In this document: positions 41,669-50,123 of the stretch, piece by piece | Numbering within the stretch: position 1 is the first letter of the stretch | Layout of the letters: every line of letters starts with the position of its first letter | Origin: Acidovorax carolinensis | Lineage (GTDB): Bacteria > Pseudomonadota > Gammaproteobacteria > Burkholderiales > Burkholderiaceae_C | NCBI RefSeq assembly: GCF_002157145.1 | Contig: NZ_CP021361.1 | Span: forward strand, 2,969,001 to 3,033,000 | Length of the DNA: 64,000 nucleotides | Direction: 5' to 3' | The notes under the pieces: model-generated | The model's database searches: none | Told to the model about the DNA's origin: nothing | Seen by the model: the letters and a program-made list of their open reading frames with translations, nothing else | Position numbers and translations under genes: made by a program

Positions 41669-42871
41669 ATGAATGCACACCAACAGGGCGGCGATGCCTT
41701 GTTCATTTTGCTGGGCGCCATCATGGTCCTGGCCATGCACGCCGGTTTTGCGTTTCTGGAGGTGGGCACCGTCCGCAAAAAGAACCAGGTCAACGCCCTG
41801 GTCAAGATACTGGTGGATTTTTCGGTCTCCACGGTGGTGTATTTCTTGGTGGGCTACGGCGTGGCCTATGGCACGCATTTCTTGGTGGGCGCGGAGACGC
41901 TGGCCCAGCACAACGGCTTTGCACTGGTGAAGTTCTTCTTTCTGCTCACCTTCGCGGCGGCGATTCCCGCCATTGTGTCGGGCGGCATTGCAGAGCGCGC
42001 CAAGTTCTGGCCCCAACTGTTGGCAACAGCCGTCATCGTCGGCTTTGTCTATCCCTTTTTTGAAGGCATCGCCTGGAACGGGCATTTCGGCATACAGGCC
42101 GGGATCGCAGCCCTTACCGGCGCCGCCTTCCACGACTTCGCCGGCTCGGTGGTGGTGCACGCCGTGGGCGGCTGGATTGCGCTGCCCGCCGTGCTGCTGC
42201 TGGGCTCGCGCTCCAACCGCTATCGCAAGGATGGCGCCATCTCGGCCCATCCACCCTCCAACATCCCTTTCCTGGCGCTGGGTGCGTGGGTGTTGGTGGT
42301 GGGCTGGTTTGGCTTCAATGTGATGAGCGCGCAAACGCTGGACAAACTCTCGGGGCTGGTGGCGGTCAACTCCCTGATGGCCATGGTGGGCGGCACACTC
42401 GCGGCGCTGGTGCTGGGCAAGAACGACCCCGGCTTTGTGCACAACGGCCCGCTGGCAGGCCTGGTGGCTGTCTGCGCGGGTTCTGACCTGATGCATCCGC
42501 TGGGAGCGCTGGTGGTGGGCGCCGTGGCCGGCAGCATCTTTGTGGTGATGTTCACCCTCACCCAGAACCGCTGGAAGATCGACGACGTGCTGGGCGTATG
42601 GCCCCTGCACGGGCTGTGCGGCACCTGGGGCGGCATTGCCGCAGGCATTTTCGGCAGCAAGGCCTTCGGTGGGCTGGGCGGTGTCAGCCTGTGGGCACAA
42701 CTCATCGGCACGGCCATGGGCGTGATGTGGGCGCTGCTGGGCGGTGCCCTGGTGTATGGCGTGCTCAAGGCCACGCTGGGCCTGCGCTTGTCGCAGGAAG
42801 AAGAGTTCGACGGTGCGGATTTGTCGATCCACAAGATCAGCGCAACGCCGGACCGCGAAGTGAGCTGGTAA
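41669..42871 (+). CDS. amtB: ammonium transporter AmtB
   Basis: 400-aa, about 11-span ammonia channel. The pore His pair is visible in VVVHAVGGWIALPA and WPLHGLCGTWGG, the conserved Asp in FHDFAGSVVVH, and the ammonium-site segment AFLEVGTVRKKNQVN. GGGAAG precedes ATG. No glnK/glnB gene adjoins it, which is unusual for bacteria where glnK-amtB are usually paired; PII would have to be elsewhere. No cleaved signal peptide is evident. Confidence 0.94.
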   Translation: MNAHQQGGDALFILLGAIMVLAMHAGFAFLEVGTVRKKNQVNALVKILVDFSVSTVVYFLVGYGVAYGTHFLVGAETLAQHNGFALVKFFFLLTFAAAIPAIVSGGIAERAKFWPQLLATAVIVGFVYPFFEGIAWNGHFGIQAGIAALTGAAFHDFAGSVVVHAVGGWIALPAVLLLGSRSNRYRKDGAISAHPPSNIPFLALGAWVLVVGWFGFNVMSAQTLDKLSGLVAVNSLMAMVGGTLAALVLGKNDPGFVHNGPLAGLVAVCAGSDLMHPLGALVVGAVAGSIFVVMFTLTQNRWKIDDVLGVWPLHGLCGTWGGIAAGIFGSKAFGGLGGVSLWAQLIGTAMGVMWALLGGALVYGVLKATLGLRLSQEEEFDGADLSIHKISATPDREVSW

Positions 42872-43075
42872 GCCTGCGGCCGCCCTGGCCCCGATGCGCC
42901 GTGCCCCGAACGGCTGCTTTCGCCGCCTTGAAACGACGGCGCCACGTCTGACAGCCACCCGCCGCGCGGCCCGCTACGCTGTGGCACATGATGGGCAAGA
43001 CTGGCCGCACACTTGCGCCGGCGTTCCCATCCCACTGGCAGTGCCCGCCACCGATTCACGCCGCTACGCCCGCCC

Positions 43076-44848
43076 ATGACCCTCGCCTTTGTTTTTGGTT
43101 TTCTTCCCGCGCTGCTGCGCCGGCACCTGGCGCTGCTGTGCGCGGCGCTGCTCATTCCCCTGCTGGGGGCTTGCGCCGAATTGCCCAGGAACGTGCAGCG
43201 CCCCGTTTCAACGGCGCTGGAAACCGTTGTCGGCACACCGCTGGCCGCGCTGGTGGACGAGCGCCGGGCGGCAGCAAATGCGCGTTTTGATTCCGGTTTT
43301 TTGTTGCTGGCCGGCCCCCAGGCGGCCTATGGCAGCCGCCTGGCCTTGGTGGAGGCGGCGCAGAAAACGCTGGATCTGCAGTACTACGCCATCCACGCCG
43401 ATGCCAGCGCCGAGCGCCTGCTGCTCAGCGTGGTGGCCGCCGCCCGGCGCGGCGTGCGCGTGCGCGTGCTGCTGGACGACTTTCATAGCGCGGGCAAAGA
43501 CGCGCAGGTGATGCGCCTGGCCTTTGAGCCCAACATCGAAATGCGCATGTTCAACCCGGTGGCGGGCGCCCGCAGCTCGGCCTTCTGGCGCATGGTCAGC
43601 GCGCTCAGCGATTTCTCGCGCGTGCAGCAGCGCATGCACAACAAGCTGTTCATCGCCGACAACGCCATGGGCATTGCCGGCGGGCGCAACCTGGGCGACG
43701 CCTATTTTGGCCACGACACATCGGGCAACTTTGTCGATCTGGACGTGCTGGCGGTCGGCCCCATCGTGCAGGACCTGTCGCGCAGCTTTGACAGCTACTG
43801 GAACAACGAGCGCGCCTACCCGGTGCAGTCGCTGATCACGCAAGAAGAGCTGCAGGCCCAGCGCACCGCGCTTGCCGCCACCGCCACCACCGAAGATGCG
43901 CAAGAAGGCGCGCGCACCGAGCCTTCGTCTGCGCCCACGGCCGCGCCTGGCCCTGCGGCAGCAGCATCCACCCCGATGGCGGCGCCAGACGCCAACGCGG
44001 CCCAGCGCAGCCTGGTGTGGGACCGCAAGCCGCTCGATCTGAAAACCGCCCGCTTTGTGTGGGCGCCCGCCGTGGTGCTGGTGGACAAGCCCGCCAAGAT
44101 TCCGGCGGAATCCTCTGCCACCACCGAGGCGCTGCCACCCCAGCCCGGCACGCCCTCGCCGCGTGCGGCCGTGGCGGCGCAACAGCGCAACGCCAAAGCG
44201 CCCCCACCCGCACCACCAAGCCCAAGCGCCGCGGGCAAGGCGGCATCCCTAACCACCGCCGCTGCCACCGGCGATGCTGCGGGCGAGGTGCAAGATGCAC
44301 AGACGGTCGATCTGGAGGACAAGGAAGACACCGTGGTGGATGGCCTGCTGCAGCTGATGGGCCAGGCGCGGCGCGATCTGCTCATCGTCTCGCCCTATTT
44401 CGTGCCGGGGCGCGAGATCACCGCGGCCTTTGCCGAAGCGCGTGCGCGCGGCGTGCGGGTGCGGGTGCTGACCAATTCGCTGGCGTCGAATGACGCCCCC
44501 ATTGCCCACGCCGGCTACGCACGCCACCGCAAGGCGCTGCTGGGCATGGGCGTCGATCTGTACGAAATGCACAGCGAGGCCACCGGCGTGCGCCGGGCCT
44601 TCAGCGCCACGGGCAGCAGCGGCGCCACCGGGTCCTCGCGTGCCATGCTGCACTCCAAGCTGGTGATCATGGACCACCGGCTGCTGGCTGTGGGCTCGAT
44701 GAACCTGGACATGCGCTCGCAAAAGCAGAACACCGAGATCGCGCTGCTGATCCGCAGCACCGCCCTGGCACGCCGGGCCGGCAGCAGCATCGAGCAGGCT
44801 CTGCGCGACGCGGCCTGGCATGTGGAACTGCAAAGCGGGGCGGCCTGA
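43076..44848 (+). CDS. phospholipase D-family (cardiolipin synthase C-like) lipoprotein, 3' end frameshifted
   Basis: 590-aa product as read. ATG at 43076 starts a lipoprotein signal with lipobox LLGAC. Two HKD motifs are present: MHNKLFIADNAMGIAGGRN and LHSKLVIMDHRLLAVGSMN. Between them lies an Ala/Pro-rich low-complexity insert (about residues 280-410). The frame stops early at 44846-44848. The -1 frame continues as GLIWRAPLGSNLQDATSEPG and ends GPLAPDHLL at 44967, which is how ClsC-like proteins end. One base is missing near GGGGCGG (44837-44843). The intact gene would be about 630 aa and may make or modify phospholipid. Confidence 0.8.
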   Translation: MTLAFVFGFLPALLRRHLALLCAALLIPLLGACAELPRNVQRPVSTALETVVGTPLAALVDERRAAANARFDSGFLLLAGPQAAYGSRLALVEAAQKTLDLQYYAIHADASAERLLLSVVAAARRGVRVRVLLDDFHSAGKDAQVMRLAFEPNIEMRMFNPVAGARSSAFWRMVSALSDFSRVQQRMHNKLFIADNAMGIAGGRNLGDAYFGHDTSGNFVDLDVLAVGPIVQDLSRSFDSYWNNERAYPVQSLITQEELQAQRTALAATATTEDAQEGARTEPSSAPTAAPGPAAAASTPMAAPDANAAQRSLVWDRKPLDLKTARFVWAPAVVLVDKPAKIPAESSATTEALPPQPGTPSPRAAVAAQQRNAKAPPPAPPSPSAAGKAASLTTAAATGDAAGEVQDAQTVDLEDKEDTVVDGLLQLMGQARRDLLIVSPYFVPGREITAAFAEARARGVRVRVLTNSLASNDAPIAHAGYARHRKALLGMGVDLYEMHSEATGVRRAFSATGSSGATGSSRAMLHSKLVIMDHRLLAVGSMNLDMRSQKQNTEIALLIRSTALARRAGSSIEQALRDAAWHVELQSGAA

Positions 44849-44982
44849 TCTGGCGGGCGCCGCTGGGCAGCAACCTGCAGGATGCCACCAGCGAGCCCGG
44901 CGCCAGCGTGCCCCTGCGATTGCTATTGCTGCTGCTGGGCCCGCTGGCGCCCGATCATCTGCTGTAACCCCACCGCCGGGCT

Positions 44983-45935
44983 TTACGGCTGCAAGGCAGC
45001 CACCCAGGCCGTGATGGCGCGCTGGTCGGTCATGGTGCGCACATGCTGATAGGCCAGCTCGGCCTCTGGATAACGGCGACGCAGCAGGTTGAGCCATTGC
45101 TTGAGCCGGCCGGCCCGCTGGCGCGGTTCCAGGTCGTCGCATACCAGCTGCCAGAACGCTGCCAGCTGCGGCAGCAACGCGGGCCATTCCACCGGGTCTG
45201 CGCCAGGCCGGCCATCATCGGCCGCGCGGATGGCGCGGGCTAGCCCGGGGTCGGCCACCATGCCGCGGCCCAGCATGAGGGCGTCGCAGCCCGACTCCGC
45301 ACGGCAGCGCTGCGCGTCGGCCACGGTCCAGATCTCGCCATTGGCCACCACGGGGATGCGCACGGCCGCGCGGATTGCCGGAATCTGCTCCCAATAGGCC
45401 GGCGGGCGGTAGCCGTCGGCCTTGGTGCGCGCGTGCACCACCAGCTCGCTGGCGCCGCCCGCTTCCATGGCCTGCGCGCACTCGCGCGCCAGGCTCGCGT
45501 CGTTGAAGCCCAGACGCATCTTGGCCGACACGGGCAGGTGGGCCGGCACGGCGCGACGCACGGCGGCCACCAGCGTGGCAATGCGTTCGGGCTCCTGCAG
45601 CAGCGCCGCCCCCCGCCGTGGCGGTTGACCACCTTGGCCGGGCAGCCAAAGTTCAGGTCGATGCCCTCGGGGCCCAGCGCCGCCAGGGCGGCCGCGTTCT
45701 CGGCCATGCACACCGGGTCGGAGCCCAGCAGCTGCGCACGCACCGGCACGCCCGACAGCGTGCGCCCGCCATGGCGCAGCTCGGGCAGGTAGCGCAGGAA
45801 CACCTTGTCGGGCAGCACGGTGCCAGTGACGCGGATGAACTCGGACACGCAGCGGTCCACGCCGCCCACGCGGGTCAGCACATCACGCAGCACAAAATCC
45901 AGAAGCCCCTCCATCGGGGCGAGCAGCAAGGTCAT
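44983..45935 (-). pseudogene. tRNA-dihydrouridine synthase (DusC-like), frameshifted
   Basis: The N-terminal part starts at ATG 45935 (MTLLLAPMEGLLD) and runs to LNFGCPAKVVNRHGGG. The rest is in another frame: ALLQEPERIATLVAAVRR, then VSAKMRLGFNDASLA with the catalytic-region residues, ELVVHARTKADGY, and the flavin site VANGEIWTVADAQR and ALMLGRGMVADPG. The switch lies at a run of six C on the plus strand (45609-45614); one extra G on the coding strand restores a normal protein of about 317 aa. It is either a sequencing error or a recent knock-out. Confidence 0.82.
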
Positions 45936-45996
45936 GGTGTGGTCCACCCGCCCGGCGCGGCGGTGGATGTCGAGAAAAAATTCACATAAAAACAGG

Positions 45997-46030
45997 TTAA
46001 AGCGCTTATTCAGCGAGCGCTAGCAGCTAC
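45997..46030 (-). repeat. dispersed hairpin repeat copy upstream of the dus gene
   Basis: On the minus strand: GTAGCTGCTAGCGCTCGCTG then AATAAGCGCTTTAACCTGTT and TTTATG. Arms AGCGCT and AAGCGCTT with an 8-nt loop, then a T-rich tail. It lies between the convergently arranged neighbours in a 284-bp gap (45936-46219) that otherwise shows nothing. Confidence 0.7.
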
Positions 46031-46219
46031 AAAACAAATAGCAAATTAGAACCTGCTCCGCTGCCACCGGCAGCGCCCGCCATTGTGCGGCAGCCTGGCG
46101 GATGGGCTTCCGTGCCGGCGCTGGCTGACTGGCTGCACGGCGGTGCGCCGCGCAGGTCATCACAGCGTCATCGCGCGGTGCTGCAATGCGGGCCATTCCC
46201 TTCCGTGATCCGTGCGTCC

Positions 46220-46735
46220 ATGTTGCTCCAACGAACCGAAAAAGCCCGCCGTGAACTCTCACCAGGCGTTCGCACCCTGAGCCTGCGCGAACGCTCGCTG
46301 CTGCTGCTGGCAGACGGCAAGCCCCTGTCCGAACTGCAGGCCATGTACAACGGCATCGGCGCCCAGATGGTGGAGCAGCTCTTGCGCGACGGCTATCTCG
46401 CTGGCCTGGCCACCACGCAGCCCGTTGAGCCCCCCGCCCCGGCGCCCGAAACACCCCCCGAACCCACCGAGGCCCTGCGCTCATTGGCGGGCACCCGCAT
46501 GTACCTGTTCGACCTGTCCGAGCGCCTGTTTGCCCGCCGAGACCCGGATCTGGCACGCAGCTACCACGCGGCCCTGCGCGAGGCGCGCGACCGCCAGAGC
46601 ATGCTGGCGGTGGGTGAAGCCCTGATGGCCGAGGTGGCCAAGGTGGCCGGGGATGAACGCGCACAGAGCATTCGCGAACGCCTGGAGCAGCTGCAGCCGC
46701 CCGACCGCGCGCTGTCTGCAGCCATGATCGACTGA
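46220..46735 (+). CDS. hypothetical protein
   Basis: 171 aa, no family recognised. It is soluble and helical. The N-terminal half (TLSLRERSLLLLADGKPLSE then LQAMYNGIGAQMVEQLLRDG) resembles a winged-helix or regulator-like fold in outline only. A Pro-rich linker (PPAPAPETPPEPTE) separates it from a helical C-terminal part rich in Arg/Ala/Glu. ATG at 46220 was preferred; GTG at 46205 is an alternative. It is convergent with the frameshifted methyltransferase gene. Confidence 0.65.
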   Translation: MLLQRTEKARRELSPGVRTLSLRERSLLLLADGKPLSELQAMYNGIGAQMVEQLLRDGYLAGLATTQPVEPPAPAPETPPEPTEALRSLAGTRMYLFDLSERLFARRDPDLARSYHAALREARDRQSMLAVGEALMAEVAKVAGDERAQSIRERLEQLQPPDRALSAAMID

Positions 46736-46791
46736 GCGGCGCAACGCCCTCAAGGCACTCACTGCCCCCCGCCCTACCGGGCGCTACCGAA

Positions 46792-47939
46792 TCAGGCCGC
46801 AGCCAGGCGCCACAACGAAGTGACTTCCGCCGCACGGGCCGCGTGCAGCGCATCGCCCGCATCGGCCGCCTTGGCGTGGCGCGGGCGAATATCTGCGCGG
46901 CCCAGCACCTTGAGGCCCGCGTCGGCAATCCAGCCCATGAGCTGCTCGCGGGTGCGCAGACCCAGGTGCTCGGCCAGGTCCGACAAGATGAGCCAGCCCT
47001 CGCCGCCCGGTTCCAGGTGATCGGCGAGCCCCGCCAGAAAGCCCGCAACATGCGGCTGCCTTCGTCATACACCGCGTGCTCGATCGGCGAGCTGGGGCGG
47101 GCTGGCAACCAGGGCGGATTGCACACCACCAGCGGCGCACGCCCGGCGGGAAACAGGTCCACCGACTGCAGTTCCACCTGCGCCAGCACGCCCAGGCGCT
47201 GCAGGTTGTCACGGGCGCAGGCCAGCGCGCGCGGGTTCTGCTCGGTAGCCACCACGCGCTGCACGCCGCGGCGCACCAGCAGGGCCGACAGCACGCCCGT
47301 GCCCGTGCCGATGTCAAAGGCCAGCGCCTTCGATGGCAGGTCGGCCGAAGCCACCAGGTCCACATATTCGCCGCGCACGGGCGAGAAAACGCCGTAATAC
47401 GGATGGATGCGGTTGTTGGGGGCGGCGCCCAGGGCAGGTACTTCCACACCCTTCTTGCGCCACTCGTGCGCGCCCACCAGGCCCAGCAGCTCGCGCAGCG
47501 AAGCCACCGAGCGCTCGCCCGTGGCGGGGCCCCAGGCTTCGGTGCAGGCCTGGCGCAGGTCGGGGGCGCGGCGCAGGTCAATGCCGTAATCGCCTTCCAA
47601 AGGAATCAGCAGGGCCGACAGCACGCGGGCGCGCTGCGCCTGCGCCTGGCGGTGCAGGTGAAACGCCTCGGCCGGCGTGGCTGCCGCCATTTTTTCTGCA
47701 GCCTTGGCCGCTGCCTTGGCGGGCTTGCGGTCGACACGGCGCATGAGGGCCTGCAGCAGCATGCGGGCATTCTGGAAGTCGCCCTGCCACAGCAGACCCG
47801 TGCCTTCGCAGGCGAGCCGGTAGGCGGTGTCGGCAGACAGCGTGTCATCGGCCACCACGACACGGCGCGGCGCGACGGCCCCGCTTTCGGAGCGCCAGCG
47901 GGCGTTGCGTACCTCGCCCTGTTCGTTCCATTCAATCAT
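46792..47939 (-). pseudogene. class I SAM-dependent methyltransferase, frameshifted
   Basis: The N-terminal frame from ATG 47939 (MIEWNEQGEVRNARW) holds the SAM motif AFDIGTGTGVLSALLV and the catalytic VVCNPPWLPA, of the type seen in PrmC and N6-adenine methyltransferases. After AVYDEGSRMLR it leaves homology. The next frame supplies FLAGLADHLEPGGEGWLILS, then DLAEHLGLRTREQLMGWIAD, and ends TSLWRLAAA at 46792. One base is missing near 47045-47048 (CGGGC/TTTCTG). The intact protein would be about 382 aa. The original frame running on to 46020 is not real coding. Confidence 0.82.
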
Positions 47940-47980
47940 GGGAGCCTTTTAAGTGTTCTATGGTGCTGCGTGCCGCTTGA

Positions 47981-48110
47981 CGCTGGCGCTGCATAGGCCA
48001 GCGCCCCCCGCGCAAGGGCCGCCCCGCCGCGCTGGGGGCGTCCGCCTGCCCGTAGCGCGCAGCGATACGAGAGCGGGGGGAAGGAGCGCAGCGACATAGG
48101 GGGGTGTTTC
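47981..48110. repeat. GC-rich intergenic repeat-like element
   Basis: About 130 bp between the methyltransferase and GNAT genes that is very G/C-rich, with runs of five and six G or C and the fragments GAAGGAGCGCAGCGACATAG and GGGGGTGTTTC. Its left edge forms a hairpin (CGCTGGC/GCCAGCG). I recall similar GC-rich blocks recurring between genes in Comamonadaceae genomes; only one copy is in this window, so the repeat status is inference. Confidence 0.45.
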
Positions 48111-48629
48111 TTAATTCAATGGGCGTTTGAGGCGCACTTCTTCGATCTTGACGCCACCCACCACGGCCGTCTTGGCGGTGGCGAGCTCGCGCTTGAAGCC
48201 GGCCATTTCGTGGAAGCGGATGGCGCGCTCGTTGCGCAAGGGCACCCACGCGGTCACGTTGGTGCAGCCTTCTTCGTGCAGGCCGTCGCGTGCGGCGTCC
48301 CACAGGGCCAGGCCTACGCCCTGGTTCCAATGGGTGGGCGCGGCATAGATGGCCCAGATTTCACCGGTGGTGGGGCGGGACTTTTCATCGCGCGAGCGGT
48401 CATAGCCGACGAAGCCGACAATTTTTTCGCCATCAACGGCGACCTGCACCTGCGGCTCGCAATATTCGATGGCCTCGCGCCAGTAGGCCTGGCGCTTTTC
48501 GACCGACATGGATTTCAACTGCTCGTCTGGCACCAGACCTTTGTAAGCCTCTTGGGCGGAAACGGTATGGATCTGGGCAATGGCTTTGGCATCGCGAAGC
48601 GTGGCGGGACGAACCTGGATACTGGACAT
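48111..48629 (-). CDS. GNAT family N-acetyltransferase
   Basis: 172 aa. It has the GNAT core: SIQVRPATLRDAKAIAQIH, AVDGEKIVGFVGYD, the substrate strand EIWAIYAAPTHWNQGVGLAL with the acetyl-CoA loop NQGVGLALW, then the NERAIRFHEMAGFKRE ending. ATG at 48629 was chosen over 48677, because the added residues do not match the fold. The acceptor is unknown (small molecule, antibiotic or protein N-terminus). Confidence 0.85.
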   Translation of the reverse strand: MSSIQVRPATLRDAKAIAQIHTVSAQEAYKGLVPDEQLKSMSVEKRQAYWREAIEYCEPQVQVAVDGEKIVGFVGYDRSRDEKSRPTTGEIWAIYAAPTHWNQGVGLALWDAARDGLHEEGCTNVTAWVPLRNERAIRFHEMAGFKRELATAKTAVVGGVKIEEVRLKRPLN

Positions 48630-48750
48630 GGAAAAACCGAACGAAAACAGGGGTGAAAAAACAAAAAGGACCGGCATTGTCGCCGCAAACGCTTTTTCAC
48701 CCTGCGCCGTTGGTTAATCGGCGGGCCTGCCACGGCCCCTGATGCTGCCG

Positions 48751-49323
48751 TCAGGCCATTGCCACCGCAGCCTTTTCGCCGCCCGTTGCCGCGCCCAGCG
48801 CGCGGGCGCGCTTGTTGCGCGGACGGGGCACCTTCACCGCTGGCGGCACCCCATTGATGGCACCCAGGCCCAGCACCAGCGTGACGCTGCACGATGCTTC
48901 CTCGCGCTCATCGGGCGCGTAGGGGCGATAGCTGCCGTTGCAGCTGCCATGGCTGCGCTGCACGGCATGGAGCACCACGCGCGCACCGTCGCGGCTGGCG
49001 CCCGTGCACAGCACGCGCAAACGCGCGTCGCGATCAAGCGCCAGGCCCATGTGGCCGGGCCGGTTGATGAGGTCGGTGCGAATGGCGCGCCAGGTTTGCC
49101 CGTCGTCCAGCGAAAACTGCCAGGTGCCCGCCTGCGTATCCAGATATTCAATCACCACGCCGGCCGAGGCCCGCAGTTCGGCGCAGTTTTCCTGCAGCAG
49201 ATGGGCCACGGTGTTGCCCCCCACGCCAGCCCCCGCGCCATTGGCCACGGTGGGACGCGGATCGGCAGTGCGTGGACGGTGGGCGGAAAATCCGGCGGCA
49301 GAATGGAAAGCACTGGCACTCAT
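48751..49323 (-). CDS. hypothetical protein with a repeat-like beta segment
   Basis: 190 aa, family not recognised. ATG at 49323 (MSASAFHSAAGFSA) was chosen; the frame extends upstream without likeness to protein. The middle part (TWQFSLDDGQTWRAIRTDL) looks like a beta-sandwich segment found in large bacterial surface proteins. The C-terminus is basic (VKVPRPRNKRARALGAATGG). No membrane span or signal peptide is evident. It is divergent from the response regulator gene, with an inverted repeat in the shared region, so it might be a target of that regulator. Confidence 0.6.
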   Translation of the reverse strand: MSASAFHSAAGFSAHRPRTADPRPTVANGAGAGVGGNTVAHLLQENCAELRASAGVVIEYLDTQAGTWQFSLDDGQTWRAIRTDLINRPGHMGLALDRDARLRVLCTGASRDGARVVLHAVQRSHGSCNGSYRPYAPDEREEASCSVTLVLGLGAINGVPPAVKVPRPRNKRARALGAATGGEKAAVAMA

Positions 49324-49371
49324 GAGGAAACCTCTTTGTGGATAACCAAGACAGGATCGGTTGCGCAATGC

Positions 49372-49387
49372 GGTCTGACCACAGACC
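49372..49387. promoter_or_regulatory. inverted repeat in divergent promoter region
   Basis: GGTCTG-ACCA-CAGACC, a perfect 6-bp dyad, sits about 50 bp upstream of the hypothetical gene and 100 bp upstream of the response regulator gene. It could be an operator or a small hairpin. No regulator can be assigned. Confidence 0.35.
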
Positions 49388-49487
49388 ATCACAACGCCTG
49401 GAACAAAGTCTAGGAAGCGCACGCCCGCGCGTCCATCGCACAAATGGACTAGACCCACAGCCGGGCGTTGTGCGCAATACTCGCTCC

Positions 49488-50123
49488 ATGCCCGCCAGCC
49501 TGCTGCTTGTAGACGACCACACCCTGTTTCGCACCGGGCTGCGCCTGATCGTGCAGGACCACCCGGCGGTGGACTCCATTTCCGAGGCCGGCACCGTGGC
49601 CGAAGCCTGTGCGCTGCAGCTGGACGCAGTGGATCTGGTGCTGCTGGACATCCAGATGCCCGGCATGAGCGGCCTGGACGGCCTGCGCCTCTTGCGCCAG
49701 GCCTGCCCCCGGGCGCGCATCGTGCTGGTGTCTGCCAGCGTGGCGCCCGACGCTGTTTACGAGGCGCGCATGCGCGGTGCCGACGGTTTCCTGCCCAAGT
49801 CGGCCAGTGGCGAGGATATTCTGGAGGCGATCACCTGCGCGCTGTCGGGCGCGCCCTGCTTTCCCGTCAACAGCGGCAACACCGCCACCACGCGCGGACC
49901 GGCCGCGCCCTCGCTGACGGCACGCCAGCTCGACGTGCTCTCGCTGCTGTGCACCGGCAAGCCCAACAAGGTGATTGCGCGCGATCTGGGGCTGAGCGAG
50001 AACACCGTGCGCGTTCATGTCGCCGCCATCTTTGCGCAGCTGGGTGTCAACAGCCGCAGCGCTGCCTTGCTGGCGGCCCAGCGGCTGGGCCTGTCGCTGC
50101 CGCCGCTGCATGATGCCGCCTGA
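49488..50123 (+). CDS. two-component response regulator, NarL/FixJ (LuxR) type
   Basis: 211 aa. The receiver domain has LLLVDDHTLFRTGLRLIVQD, phospho-acceptor Asp54 in LVLLDIQMPGMSG, and Lys in FLPKSASGED. The LuxR-type helix-turn-helix follows from about residue 148 (LTARQLDVLSLLCTGKPNKV then IARDLGLSENTVRVHV). ATG at 49488. The kinase gene starts inside its last codons, 14 bp overlap, so they are co-translated partners. Target genes are unknown. Confidence 0.9.
   Translation: MPASLLLVDDHTLFRTGLRLIVQDHPAVDSISEAGTVAEACALQLDAVDLVLLDIQMPGMSGLDGLRLLRQACPRARIVLVSASVAPDAVYEARMRGADGFLPKSASGEDILEAITCALSGAPCFPVNSGNTATTRGPAAPSLTARQLDVLSLLCTGKPNKVIARDLGLSENTVRVHVAAIFAQLGVNSRSAALLAAQRLGLSLPPLHDAA

Noticed and set aside
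46020..46791. C-terminal run of the 639-residue methyltransferase frame
   Set aside because: After GSRMLR the residues lose all likeness; the real continuation is in the neighbouring frame and ends at 46792.
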